Shown: positions 24,643-33,332 of the stretch, piece by piece
Position numbering within the stretch: position 1 is the stretch's first letter
How the letters are laid out: the number at the start of each line of letters is the position of its first letter
NCBI GenBank assembly: GCA_036273675.1
Contig: DASUHD010000159.1
Span: forward strand, 1 to 64,000
Direction of reading: 5' to 3'
DNA from: DAHUXT01 sp036273675
GTDB taxonomy: Bacteria > Chloroflexota > Ktedonobacteria > Ktedonobacterales > JADMIN01
DNA: 64,000 nt
Made by a program: the position numbers and the translations under genes
Notes under the pieces: generated by a model
The model's input: the letters and a program-made list of their open reading frames with translations, nothing else
Told to the model about the DNA's origin: nothing
The model's database searches: none

Positions 24643-26289
24643 ATGCTGACGGTGCGCCAGGCGCTGGCAATGGAAGTTTTCGCGGGGAGTCGTGTCGTGG
24701 CGGGAAAGGATGGCCTCGACCGCGAGATACGCTGGGCGCACCCTGTCGATATCCCCCATGCCAGCGAGTGGGTGCGCGGCGGCGAGCTGCTGCTCACCAC
24801 GTTCTATGGCCTGCGCGATGACCCAGAGGCGCAGATTCACCTCTGCGCCGAGCTTGCCGACAAGGGGCTGGCAGGCATGGTGGTCGCCATTGGTGGCTAC
24901 CTGGATGCCGTGCCGGACGCCATTCGCAGCGCCGCCGACGCCGCGCGCTTCCCCATCATCGAAATGCCCTGGGATGTCCCATTCGAGGATGTCGTCCGCG
25001 CCATCTCCGAGCAGATCATCAACGAACAGTACCAACTCTACAAGCAATCGCTCTCGATCCACGGCTCGCTGACGCGCCTGGTGCTGGATGGCGGCTCGCT
25101 GCAGGATGTCGCTCAGGAGCTTTGCAAGCTGTTGCAACGCCCGGTCGAGATCGACGATCTCTCGTTCTCCGTGCTGGCCGCCGCTGGCTCCGAGACCGAG
25201 ATCGACGACAGCCGCCGAGCCGCTTTGCGCGAAGGGCGTAGCGCGCCGATGCTGCTGGAACATTTGCGGCGCACAGGCGTGCTCGCGCGGATGCGGACCA
25301 GCTTTGAGCCGGAGCGCATTGACCCAGACGAGAGCACCAGCGCATACGGGATGACGATGGCGCGTATCCTGGCGCCGATTGTCGTCGCGCGCAAAATCTA
25401 TGGCTACGTCTGGATCATCGCGGGCAGGCGCGAGCTGGAGCCGCTCGATTTCCACGCAATTGAGCATGCCGCCACCGTCGCCGCGCTGATTCTCTTCCGC
25501 GACCAGACGGGCCGCCAGGCGGAAGAACGCGCCGAGAGTCGTATCCTCAGCCGGTTGTTGGCCGAGGATGCCCGGCTCGATAATACCCTGCGTGAGGAGG
25601 CGGCTCGTTTCCGCCTGCGGCTGGAGGCGCCACACGCCATCATCGTGATCGATGCGGGGAGCAACGAGGTGCGCGCTGTCGAGTTGGCCGCGCGCAACGC
25701 CGTCCGCCGCGCCGGGTTGGCCGCGGCAATGGGCGAGCGCGCCGGGCGGGTCGTCGTGATGGTCGAAGGCTCCCGTGCGGAGGCGATTGTCGAGCTTTGC
25801 CAGCGCATCATCACCGAGGCGCAGCCGCTCGAAGACACCATTAGAGTTGGCGCTAGCCCGCTGCATGAGGACGCCGCGACGCTCCAACGCGCCTATGAGC
25901 ACGCCCTGGAGGCGCTGGCGCTGCTCCCGGCGCTTGGCGACGACCGCAGGGTTGCCCAGTTCGACGAGCTTGGCATCCTGCACTGGCTGCACGCCGTTCC
26001 GCAAGACCTGTTGGTGGAGAATGCGTTCGCCCGCAGCATCCAGCGGCTGGCGGAGCATGACCGCGCGCGGGGCGCCGAGCTACTTCATACCCTGGAAGTC
26101 TTTCTGGAGTGCGATGGCAACAGCGTGCGCGCGGCGGAGAGATTGATCGTTCATCGCCATACGCTCAAGTATCGTCTGCAGCGCATCGAGGAGTTATGCG
26201 AGGTGGATTTGAGTGACCCGCTTTGCAAGCTCAACCTGCGGGCGGCGCTGCTCTCGCGTCGCATGCGCAACGCCCATGGCGGCGAATAG
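24643..26289 (+). CDS. PucR family transcriptional regulator
   Basis: 548 residues. The N-terminal PucR domain (about 1-125: MLTVRQAL, then WAHPVDIPHASEWVRGGELLLTT, then GYLDAVPDAI) is followed by a long middle region. The C-terminal helix-turn-helix (HTH_30 type) is FLECDGNSVRAAERLIVHRHTLKYRLQRIEEL, near 485-520. PucR-type proteins sense small metabolites and control purine, amino-acid or polyamine catabolism. The aldehyde dehydrogenase gene begins 170 bases downstream on the same strand and is the obvious target. No strong ribosome site precedes the ATG (GGCAAGG is nearest). Confidence 0.88.
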   Translation: MLTVRQALAMEVFAGSRVVAGKDGLDREIRWAHPVDIPHASEWVRGGELLLTTFYGLRDDPEAQIHLCAELADKGLAGMVVAIGGYLDAVPDAIRSAADAARFPIIEMPWDVPFEDVVRAISEQIINEQYQLYKQSLSIHGSLTRLVLDGGSLQDVAQELCKLLQRPVEIDDLSFSVLAAAGSETEIDDSRRAALREGRSAPMLLEHLRRTGVLARMRTSFEPERIDPDESTSAYGMTMARILAPIVVARKIYGYVWIIAGRRELEPLDFHAIEHAATVAALILFRDQTGRQAEERAESRILSRLLAEDARLDNTLREEAARFRLRLEAPHAIIVIDAGSNEVRAVELAARNAVRRAGLAAAMGERAGRVVVMVEGSRAEAIVELCQRIITEAQPLEDTIRVGASPLHEDAATLQRAYEHALEALALLPALGDDRRVAQFDELGILHWLHAVPQDLLVENAFARSIQRLAEHDRARGAELLHTLEVFLECDGNSVRAAERLIVHRHTLKYRLQRIEELCEVDLSDPLCKLNLRAALLSRRMRNAHGGE

Positions 26290-26458
26290 CGAATGAGGCG
26301 AAGCGGTTCGCCACAATGGCCAAAGAAACTCGGCCAATGTCCAGATGGCTGGCCCTTGAGCCTGATTCGGCTGGCCCATATACTGCCCACAATCGAGGAT
26401 GCGCGGCCAACCAGACATCGCTGTCAGAGGCGCACATCCCCACACGAGGAGGTACGGA

Positions 26459-27961
26459 ATGGCTCTCAAGACGCTGACAACTGATCGGCTGCTGATTGAT
26501 GGAGAGAGTGTCGCGACCGCCAGAACGCGGACGCTGGTGAATCCCGCCACGGGCGCGCCCGCCGATGTTGTGCCGGAGGGCAGCGTCGAAGACGTGCAGC
26601 GCGCGGTGGCTGCGGCGAAGGCGGCGTTCGACGATGGTCGCTGGTCAGGTATCGGACCGAGCGCTCGCGCCGCCGTCTTGTACAAACTGGCCGACCTGAT
26701 CGAAGAGCATTTAGACGAGCTGGCCGCGCTGGAGTCGCGTAACGTCGGCAAGCCGATCAAGCTGGCGCACGATAGCGACCTGCCGTTCGCGGTGGATTGC
26801 CTGCGCTTCTTCGCGGGCGCGGCGCGCAACCTGGATGGGCGCGCGTCGAGTGAGTATGTGCCGGGCTATACCAGCGTGATTCGCCGCGAGCCGATCGGCG
26901 TGGTGGGCCAACTGGCGCCCTGGAACTATCCGCTGATGATGGCGATCTGGAAGATTGGCCCCGCGCTGGCGGCTGGCAATACCGTCGTGCTCAAGCCCGC
27001 GCCAGAGACGCCGCTCACCTCGCTGGCGCTGGGAGGGTTGGCGATGGAGGCCGGACTGCCCGCAGGCGTGCTGAATGTGGTGACCGGTGGCGACGATGTC
27101 GGCGTGGCGCTGGTGGCGCATCCCGACGTGCGGCTGATCTCGCTGACCGGCGCGAGCGAGACGGGCAAGGCAGTCATGCGCGCGGCGTCCGATACGCTCA
27201 AGCGGGTGCATATGGAGCTTGGCGGCAAGGCGCCTTTCATCGTCTTCGACGACGCCGACCTGGAGGCCGCGGCGCATGGAGCGGTAGTGGGCGGATTCGT
27301 CAATACCGGCCAGGACTGCACCGCCGCCACGCGCATCTACGTGCAGCGCGGCGCATTCGACGCCTTCATGAAGCGGTATCTCGAACTGGTAGGCCAGGTG
27401 CGCATCGGCGATCCGTCGTCGCAGCAGACCGACATGGGGCCGCTGGTCTCGGAGGCGCAGTTGCGGCGCGTTGAGGCGCTGGTGGCGACCGCAAGGGGAA
27501 CGGGGCGCTTCCTGGCGGGCGGCGAGCGTGCCAGCGCGCCGGGGATGGGGAACGGCTTCTTCTTCCAGCCGACGGTCATTACCGACGTGGCCGACGATGC
27601 GCAGGTGGTCACTGACGAAATCTTTGGCCCGGTGACGGTGGTGCTGCCGTTTGACGACGAGGCCGAGGTCATTGGTCGGGCGAACGCGGTACGCTACGCG
27701 CTGGCTGGCTCGGTTTGGACGAGCAATGTGCAGCGGGCGATGCGGGTGAGCGGCGCGCTGGAGTTTGGCACCGTCTGGGTCAACGATCACCTGCCGCTCA
27801 CACCAGAGATGCCCCACGGCGGCTTCAAGCAGAGCGGCTTCGGCAAAGATATGTCCATCTACGCGCTGGACGATTACACGCAGATCAAGCACGTGATGCT
27901 CGATACATCGGGCGACCAGCGCAAGGGTTGGCACTATACGATCTTCGGTGACGCCGAATAA
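26459..27961 (+). CDS. Aldehyde dehydrogenase, gamma-aminobutyraldehyde dehydrogenase-like
   Basis: 500 residues from the ATG at 26459, which has GAGGAGG 6 bases upstream; the open frame runs 60 bases further without a ribosome site. NAD(P)-dependent aldehyde dehydrogenase with oxyanion Asn156 (PWNY), general base Glu253 (MELGGKAP) and nucleophile Cys287 (NTGQDCTAA). The GQDCTA motif and VFDDADLEAA context resemble PatD/YdcW, which oxidises 4-aminobutanal from putrescine to GABA. With PucR upstream and an agmatinase-like gene 36 kb away, polyamine breakdown is plausible. Exact substrate not provable from sequence. Confidence 0.85.
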   Translation: MALKTLTTDRLLIDGESVATARTRTLVNPATGAPADVVPEGSVEDVQRAVAAAKAAFDDGRWSGIGPSARAAVLYKLADLIEEHLDELAALESRNVGKPIKLAHDSDLPFAVDCLRFFAGAARNLDGRASSEYVPGYTSVIRREPIGVVGQLAPWNYPLMMAIWKIGPALAAGNTVVLKPAPETPLTSLALGGLAMEAGLPAGVLNVVTGGDDVGVALVAHPDVRLISLTGASETGKAVMRAASDTLKRVHMELGGKAPFIVFDDADLEAAAHGAVVGGFVNTGQDCTAATRIYVQRGAFDAFMKRYLELVGQVRIGDPSSQQTDMGPLVSEAQLRRVEALVATARGTGRFLAGGERASAPGMGNGFFFQPTVITDVADDAQVVTDEIFGPVTVVLPFDDEAEVIGRANAVRYALAGSVWTSNVQRAMRVSGALEFGTVWVNDHLPLTPEMPHGGFKQSGFGKDMSIYALDDYTQIKHVMLDTSGDQRKGWHYTIFGDAE

Positions 27962-27981
27962 GTCAGACGACCGGTTTGCTG

Positions 27982-28018
27982 GCTGGCCGTTCTCCGAAAC
28001 GTCCGGGGAGCGGCCAGC
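27982..28018. terminator. Hairpin between convergent aldehyde dehydrogenase and CHAD genes
   Basis: Stem GCTGGCCG/CGGCCAGC (8 bp) extended by CTCC/GGGG pairing, located between two convergent stops. No T run follows on either strand, so it is a G+C-rich hairpin that may end or protect both messages rather than a classical terminator. Confidence 0.5.
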
Positions 28019-28020
28019 GC

Positions 28021-28992
28021 CTACAGCGCGGCGATGAACGTGGCGAGATCGCGACGATAGGGTGCGCCACTGATTCGCTCCCAGAGTGGCGTAAAATGCT
28101 TGAGGAGCGAGGTTTGCCGCGTTTCCTCGGCGGCGTGAAACCCCGTCAGGAGCGCATCGTCTGGGTGATCGTCGCGCATCTGATCGAGCAGTGCGACCGC
28201 GAAGACGCTATCTTGCAGGTCGCCCAGGTGCGTCTGCACCTCTTTGAGTGTCGTCAGAAGCGACTTGGCGCACGGATCCTCATCATGCGAGAAAAGCTCC
28301 AGGGCATAGCGCAGTTGCTTGCAGGCGATGCGTAATGGATGAAGCTGGCTGGCCTCTGCCGCGTCATCAACCTCGGTTTCAAAGCGCAATATGGCCTCGT
28401 AGCGACTCCAGAGCGCGCTGCCCGCGACGTGGCGCACCAGCATCTGTTGGGCGCTTTGGTTGTGCGCGACCAGCCTCTTTACGATGGCATCTGGATGATC
28501 CAGCAGACGTTGCGTCCTGGGGAGCCGTAGCGTCTTGCGCAGTCGCCTGAGCGCCTTTTCGCGCCGCTGTTCGATGTCCTCGCGGAGCGCGCTGTGCGTC
28601 TCACTGGATTCACCCACTGCCTCGATGCTGTGCTCGTACTCTCCCAGCGTTTCCAGCAGGATATCGAGATCGCGCACCCCGCCCAGGTGGTCTGCCAGCG
28701 GCTGAAGCTGCTTGCGCAGACGCTGAACGCGCTTGCGCCGGAACGCTGGCGTCGTCTCCAGCAGGTGCGCCATGGTGCGCAGCCGCCGTGTGGCTACCCG
28801 CATCTGGTGGATATCTTCGACATCGCTATGATCGCAGACCGGCTCAACGAAATCGCTGATCCGGGAGAGCTGCTTCTCTAGAGCTTCTTGCCCGACCCGC
28901 GCGAGCGGCTCTCTGCCTAACGAAACACTCTCAGATGGCATTACGCCATTCCGATGGCCATTTCGCGTCCGCTTGCCTGTCTGAACTTCCAT
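28021..28992 (-). CDS. CHAD domain protein
   Basis: 323 residues, all-helical and rich in Arg/His. The CHAD signature is HQMRVATRRLRTMAHLLE (about 62-79), then LGGVRDLDILLE (103-114), and later LRIACKQLRYALELF. These conserved basic residues line a groove that binds polyphosphate in studied CHAD proteins. It has no attached CYTH triphosphatase domain. It lies 4-11 kb from the pst/pho genes and may concern polyphosphate storage. It is divergent from the BTAD regulator across a region with a duplicated sequence. Confidence 0.88.
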   Translation of the reverse strand: MEVQTGKRTRNGHRNGVMPSESVSLGREPLARVGQEALEKQLSRISDFVEPVCDHSDVEDIHQMRVATRRLRTMAHLLETTPAFRRKRVQRLRKQLQPLADHLGGVRDLDILLETLGEYEHSIEAVGESSETHSALREDIEQRREKALRRLRKTLRLPRTQRLLDHPDAIVKRLVAHNQSAQQMLVRHVAGSALWSRYEAILRFETEVDDAAEASQLHPLRIACKQLRYALELFSHDEDPCAKSLLTTLKEVQTHLGDLQDSVFAVALLDQMRDDHPDDALLTGFHAAEETRQTSLLKHFTPLWERISGAPYRRDLATFIAAL

Positions 28993-29069
28993 TGGTGAGC
29001 TTCTTTCTCCACCGCTCTCCGTGCGATAGGGAGGTATCTACCTGGGAAGAAGGTGAGTTCACATTGTGA

Positions 29070-29117
29070 CGCTTCAGGGTACGCCATAGATCGTAGCGCT
29101 TCATTGTACGCTATATA
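29070..29117 (+). repeat. Tandem 21-bp direct repeats (27-bp period), candidate operator
   Basis: CGCTTCA-nn-GTACGC-n-ATA-n-A occurs at 29070-29090 and 29097-29117, with 17 of 21 positions identical. It lies just upstream of the candidate -10 of the BTAD regulator and 80-125 bases from the divergent CHAD start. SARP/BTAD regulators commonly bind short direct repeats near the -35 region, so this is a reasonable binding site. Confidence 0.5.
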
Positions 29118-29127
29118 CAGCCCTATC

Positions 29128-29136
29128 TGCTAGAAT
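29128..29136 (+). promoter_or_regulatory. Extended -10 promoter of the BTAD regulator
   Basis: TGCTAGAAT, a TGn-extended -10, lies 82 bases before the ATG at 29219 and directly after the second direct repeat. No consensus -35 is visible at the usual distance, which suits an activator-dependent promoter. Confidence 0.45.
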
Positions 29137-29218
29137 AGACCGGAGAATTCGTATAGTCTGATTGCGCCACCTCGCAAACTGGCGTATACTGGTGCGCCAG
29201 AACCCGGAGGTGAGATTC

Positions 29219-32164
29219 ATGGCACAGGTCGCCCTCTACATGTTTGGGCCGCCACGCATCGAGATCGATCACGAACAAGCTACCATAGATACTCGCAAGG
29301 CGCTTGCCCTTTTCGTCTATCTGGCGGTCACGCGACGACCCCACACCCGCGACGCCATCGCCGGGCTGCTCTGGCCAGACTACGATCAGGCGCACGCGCG
29401 CGCGACGCTCCGGCGCACGCTCTCGCCGCTCCACCGTCTGCTGGGTGAGGGCTATCTCAGTATCGAGCGCGAGATGCTGGCGCTTCGTGCAGACGCCGCG
29501 CTCTGGTCGGATGTCGATGAATTCGAGTCGCTGCTGGCTCGCTGTCAGGCGCATGGTCACGACGAGAATGTTGTCTGCGCCGAATGCCTCCTGCTGCTCA
29601 GCCAGGCGGCCGATCTGTACACCGATAGTTTTCTAGCGGGATTCGCCCTGCGTGATAGTCCAGCTTTCGACGACTGGCAGTGGGCGCAGGGCGAGCGGCT
29701 GCGTCGCAGTCTGGCGTCCGCGCTGGAACGCCTCGCGCTTGGCTATAGCGCCAACGGAGTGTATGACGAGGCCCTGCTTGCCGCGCGTCGCTGGCTCTCG
29801 CTCGACCGCCTGCATGAACCAGCGCACCGCCTGCTGATGTCTATCTATGCCTGGGTGGGCCAGCGTTCGGCTGCGCTACAACAGTATCGCAGCTGCATCC
29901 AGGTGTTGGACGAAGAACTGGGTGTCGCGCCACTCGAAGCCACAACCGACCTCTATGAGGCTCTGCGCGCGAAACAACTGCCGCCGTTGCCTGAACTGGC
30001 CAACGGCCATAAACTGAGCGCAACGGTTGTCGCGCCCGCTGGTACCCCGAAGTCCGCCCCTTCGGCGCTGCCGGAGCGCAGTCACGTGCCGTTCGTTGGG
30101 CGCGACGCGGAACTGAACCGCCTGCTCGGCGCCTGGCGCCGGAACGCTGAGGCTGGCTCTGTGCTGATCGTGGCTGGTGAGGCAGGCATCGGCAAGACCC
30201 GCTTCGCGCAGGAGTTTCTGAGCCAGGCGCGCGCTGATGGCGCGGGGATGCTGGTGGCGCGCTGTTTCGAGGGTGAGAGCCACCTGGCGTATGGGCCGCT
30301 CGCGATGGCGCTACGAGGCGCGCTGCCACAGGGCGGCGCTGGCTGGCCCGCCCGACTGGAGGCGCCGTGGGCGGCGGAAATCGCGCGGCTGCTGCCAGAA
30401 CTGCCGGTTGCGCATGGCGGCGGCGAATACCCTCGCCCGATCGAAGGCCCAGGCGCGCAGACCCGATTCTATGAGGCATTGCGCCGTGCGCTCATCGCTG
30501 CCAGCGCCAGCGCCAGCAGGGGCATCTTCGTGTTGGACGACGCCCAGTGGGCCGATGGCGCGACGCTGACCTTCCTGGCTTATCTGGCGCGCCGCATTAC
30601 CGGCCAGCCACTGAGCATCCTACTCCTCTACCGTACAGGCGAGACTGGCGAGCAGCCTGAACTGGAGCACTTGCTTGGCGTTGCCCGCAAAACGGCTCAT
30701 GTCATCGTCGAGCTTGGGCGGCTGCGTCCCCAGGATGTGGACGCGCTGGTGACGGCGCAACTGCCGCATGAGCAGGTATCCAGTGATGTCGCCACACGGC
30801 TCTATCAGGAGACCGAAGGGCTACCGTTCTTCCTGGTCGAATATCTGGCGGCCATCAGCAGTGGGCTGTTCGCTGCGGAGAGCCATCCGTGGTCCCTGCC
30901 GGGCGGGGTGCGCGAACTGTTACGCTCGCACCTGAGCGCCGCCAGTGAGACGGGATGGCAGGTGATGAGCGCCGCCGCCGTGCTGGGGCGATCCGCACCG
31001 TACGAGTTGCTGCGCGAGGTGAGCGGGAGAAGCGACGACGAGACCGTTGCGGCGCTCGAAGAGCTGACTGGGCGCGGGCTGCTGCGCGAGGCAACCGCCG
31101 AGAACGCCAAGGCAACAATTCCTGTCTATGATTTCTCGCATGAGAAGCTGCGCGCGCTGGTCTACGACGAGATCAGCCTTGCGCGGCGGCGGCTGTTGCA
31201 TCGCCGCGCCGCCGAGTTTCTCAGCACTCGGTTGGCCAGTCGGCGTGATAGCGCGGTGCAGGCCAGCCAGGTTGCTCGCCACTATCTGCTCTCTGGCAAT
31301 GACGCCGAGGCGGCGCACTACTATCGCATTGCCGGGAACGAGGCCCGCGATCTCTACGCCAACGCCGATGCGCTGGAGCACCTGCGGACCGCGCTGGCGC
31401 TGGGACATCCTGATGTGGTTGCGCTCCACTGTGATATCGGCGATTTGGAGACGCTGCTTGGCGAGTACTCCGCCGCGCTGGCCAGCTATGAGAAGGCAGC
31501 CGCGCTCTGCGCGTCCGAGGAATTGCCGCGCGTCGAGCACAGGCTGGGAAACGTCTATGCGCGCCGTGGCGAGTGGCGTTCCGCCGCGTCGCATTATGAA
31601 GAGGCGGAAGCGGCCAGCGCTGAGGCTGAGGCCGAGATGGATTTGGCCTGGCAATCGCTGCTCTCCGCCGACTGGAGTCTGGCGGCGTGGCGCATGGGCG
31701 ACGTAGAGCGGGCGCTGGCGCTCGCGGCCCAGGCGCTGACGCTGGCCGAACTATCGGGCGATTTGCGAGCGTTGGCCCAGGCTCACAATATCCTTGGCAT
31801 CCTGATGTCCGAGGACGTTGCCGAGGCGCGCGCTCACCTGGAACAGAGTCTGGCGGCGGCGACGCAGCTCAACGCGCCGATACTCTGCGTGGCCGCGCTC
31901 AACAATCTGGCGCATCTCTGGCAGAAGAGCGGCAATCTTGCCGACGCCATTGCGTGCGCTCAGGTGGCGCTGGATCTATGCGTGACGCTGGGCGACCGTC
32001 ACCACGAAGCCGCCCTGCACAACCACCTGGCCGACCTGCTGCATGCGGCGGACCGCTCGACCGAGGCGACGGCGCACGTTCGGCAGGCGGTGCTGATCTA
32101 CGCGGAAATCGGCGTCGAGGCAGGCACAGTGCAGCCAGAGATCTGGAAGCTCTCCGAGTGGTGA
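29219..32164 (+). CDS. Large BTAD/AAA-ATPase/TPR transcriptional regulator (SARP-LAL type)
   Basis: 981 residues from the ATG at 29219, where GGAGGTGA lies 5 bases upstream. Residues 1-90 form a winged-helix OmpR-like DNA-binding domain (RKALALFVYLAVTRRPHTRDAIAGLLWPD region). A bacterial transcriptional activation domain follows (about 95-250, ending LDEELGVAPLEATTDLYEAL). Next is an AAA/NACHT-like ATPase with Walker A GEAGIGKT (320-327) and Walker B GIFVLDDAQWAD. The C-terminal 350 residues are TPR repeats rich in Ala. Such proteins act as ATP-dependent activators, often of secondary metabolism. No biosynthetic cluster adjoins it here. Confidence 0.9.
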   Translation: MAQVALYMFGPPRIEIDHEQATIDTRKALALFVYLAVTRRPHTRDAIAGLLWPDYDQAHARATLRRTLSPLHRLLGEGYLSIEREMLALRADAALWSDVDEFESLLARCQAHGHDENVVCAECLLLLSQAADLYTDSFLAGFALRDSPAFDDWQWAQGERLRRSLASALERLALGYSANGVYDEALLAARRWLSLDRLHEPAHRLLMSIYAWVGQRSAALQQYRSCIQVLDEELGVAPLEATTDLYEALRAKQLPPLPELANGHKLSATVVAPAGTPKSAPSALPERSHVPFVGRDAELNRLLGAWRRNAEAGSVLIVAGEAGIGKTRFAQEFLSQARADGAGMLVARCFEGESHLAYGPLAMALRGALPQGGAGWPARLEAPWAAEIARLLPELPVAHGGGEYPRPIEGPGAQTRFYEALRRALIAASASASRGIFVLDDAQWADGATLTFLAYLARRITGQPLSILLLYRTGETGEQPELEHLLGVARKTAHVIVELGRLRPQDVDALVTAQLPHEQVSSDVATRLYQETEGLPFFLVEYLAAISSGLFAAESHPWSLPGGVRELLRSHLSAASETGWQVMSAAAVLGRSAPYELLREVSGRSDDETVAALEELTGRGLLREATAENAKATIPVYDFSHEKLRALVYDEISLARRRLLHRRAAEFLSTRLASRRDSAVQASQVARHYLLSGNDAEAAHYYRIAGNEARDLYANADALEHLRTALALGHPDVVALHCDIGDLETLLGEYSAALASYEKAAALCASEELPRVEHRLGNVYARRGEWRSAASHYEEAEAASAEAEAEMDLAWQSLLSADWSLAAWRMGDVERALALAAQALTLAELSGDLRALAQAHNILGILMSEDVAEARAHLEQSLAAATQLNAPILCVAALNNLAHLWQKSGNLADAIACAQVALDLCVTLGDRHHEAALHNHLADLLHAADRSTEATAHVRQAVLIYAEIGVEAGTVQPEIWKLSEW

Positions 32165-32170
32165 CGGCTT

Positions 32171-32188
32171 GGGTTTCCTAACAAACCC
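32171..32188 (+). terminator. Short hairpin after the BTAD regulator
   Basis: GGGTTT-CCTAAC-AAACCC, 6-bp stem, begins 7 bases after the TGA. A weak T-containing stretch follows. It might terminate the gene, or belong to the palindromic repeat that begins 7 bases later. Confidence 0.35.
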
Positions 32189-32194
32189 CGTTCT

Positions 32195-32235
32195 TAGCCG
32201 CGGCATGAATGCCGCGAAGTTGGCCCACTTCCAGC
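32195..32235 (+). repeat. 41-nt palindromic repeat, copy 2 (IS200/IS605 end-like)
   Basis: CGCGGCAT-GA-ATGCCGCG palindrome followed by a second stem GAAGT-TGGCCC-ACTTC. It matches copy 1 (3521-3561, opposite strand) at 34 of 41 positions. The second stem survives in both copies although its bases differ, which suggests that structure is kept. It sits between the BTAD regulator and the convergent adenosine-kinase-like gene. Confidence 0.6.
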
Positions 32236-32271
32236 ATTGCCCCTGCGACATGACGGTTGTGTTAGCTGCTC

Positions 32272-32757
32272 TTAACCAGCTTTGTAGCCGAACCGCCGGA
32301 GCAGGTCCTTGCGTTCGGCGATATCGGTCTCTGTCTCGATGCCTTTCGCCGCAATGCCGTCGATGACGCCAAGGATGCCACGCCCCTGCTCGGTCTCCGC
32401 GACGACCACCTGAACGGGGTTGGCGCTGGCGCAGTAGATGTGGCAGACCTCCTGTACCGCGCGCACCGCCGGAAGCACATTGATGGGGAAGGCGTTGCGC
32501 AGCAGGATGAGGAAGGCGTGACCAGCGCCCAGGGCGAGCATGGTCGCGCGCGCACGCTCGGTCAACTCGTCGTCGGTACCGCTCCACCGCACGAGCGCTG
32601 GCCCAGACGCCTCGTTGAAGGCCAGCCCAAACTTGATGCCCGGTACCGCGCCTACTAGCGCCTCGTGTAAGTCCTCGACCGTCTTGATAAAGTGGCTCTG
32701 GCCGAGGATTAGATTCACATCGTCCGGTTTCTGGATGTCCACCACGACCGTTTCCAT
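32272..32757 (-). CDS. Adenosine-specific kinase family protein (DUF355)
   Basis: 161 residues from the ATG at 32757, which has AGGAGG 5 bases upstream; the frame continues back but that part overlaps the next gene and is not real. The sequence follows the short DUF355 family: VDIQKPDDVNLILGQSHFIKTVEDLHEAL at the start, FGLAFNEASGPALVRWSGTD, then HIYCASANPVQVVVAETEQGRGILGVIDG near 107-134. Members known from archaea and thermophiles are annotated as adenosine-specific kinases on structural grounds; the biological role is not firmly known. Confidence 0.85.
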   Translation of the reverse strand: METVVVDIQKPDDVNLILGQSHFIKTVEDLHEALVGAVPGIKFGLAFNEASGPALVRWSGTDDELTERARATMLALGAGHAFLILLRNAFPINVLPAVRAVQEVCHIYCASANPVQVVVAETEQGRGILGVIDGIAAKGIETETDIAERKDLLRRFGYKAG

Positions 32758-32819
32758 ATCGGCCTCCTGATGCTGGGATGCTAGAGTTAGCGCTATCGTG
32801 CGGACATCATACCACCGCG

Positions 32820-33098
32820 CTATTTGGCGTCCTTTTGCTGGTGATCGCCCGCATGCTCGACGGCATGAATGATATCGGGGATATGGGTCATGCGCCAGAG
32901 AAGCGCGATCGCGCTGCCGACTGCGCCCGCCAGGATGACGATCACGACGATGAGGGTAAGGTCTGCGGTGGTGGGCAGACGGTGGCTGAGCAAGAAGACA
33001 GTCGCTATCGCAAGTATGCCAGCAACCAGGGCAGTCAGCAGACATCCCTTCGCCACGCTGAAGAATACGCTCTCGAAGTATCGTCCAATTCGGCCCAT
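32820..33098 (-). CDS. Small two-helix membrane protein, unknown
   Basis: 92 residues from the ATG at 33098, with GGAGG 5 bases upstream. An amphipathic start (MGRIGRYFESVFFSVAKG) precedes two membrane helices (about 20-37 and 46-66). The cytosolic tail is His/Asp/Lys-rich (HAVEHAGDHQQKDAK). It is followed by the DUF355 gene on the same strand, 62 bases on, and may be cotranscribed with it. No family recognised. Confidence 0.6.
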   Translation of the reverse strand: MGRIGRYFESVFFSVAKGCLLTALVAGILAIATVFLLSHRLPTTADLTLIVVIVILAGAVGSAIALLWRMTHIPDIIHAVEHAGDHQQKDAK

Positions 33099-33235
33099 GA
33101 TGCCCTCCTGAACAGGTGGTCGTCGTATGTACGCTGCTGCCGCCGTTCTGTAGCGTTCTGTCACGGCCAGACATGTATCACTGGTTGCATCTTAGGCGAG
33201 TGGCCGCCTGTTGTCAACGCGCAATCTTTATATCT

Positions 33236-33268
33236 GTATCACCTGACGCGGCTTTCAGGTTATGATAC
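33236..33268. promoter_or_regulatory. Imperfect palindrome in divergent promoter region
   Basis: GTATCACCTGA on the left pairs with TCAGGT-TAT-GATAC on the right across an 8-base centre. The right arm overlaps TATGAT (33261-33266), a good -10 for the plus-strand alkyltransferase-like gene. It looks like an operator for a dimeric regulator between the two divergent genes. The regulator is unknown. Confidence 0.4.
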
Positions 33269-33332
33269 ATGAGCAGTGACGTCATCCATATTCACCGATA
33301 TTCATAGCTCTCACCAGAGTAGGAGGATTTAT

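Noticed and set aside
24622..26058. 478-codon open frame opposite the PucR gene
   Set aside because: Antisense shadow of a clearly homologous regulator; no ribosome site or motif.
26711..27934. 407-codon open frame opposite the aldehyde dehydrogenase gene
   Set aside because: Antisense shadow; the sense strand has all catalytic residues.
32758..33174. N-terminal extension of the DUF355 gene to 33174
   Set aside because: The extension overlaps the small membrane protein gene in another frame, is Arg/His/Pro/Cys-rich, and the internal ATG at 32757 has a perfect ribosome site.
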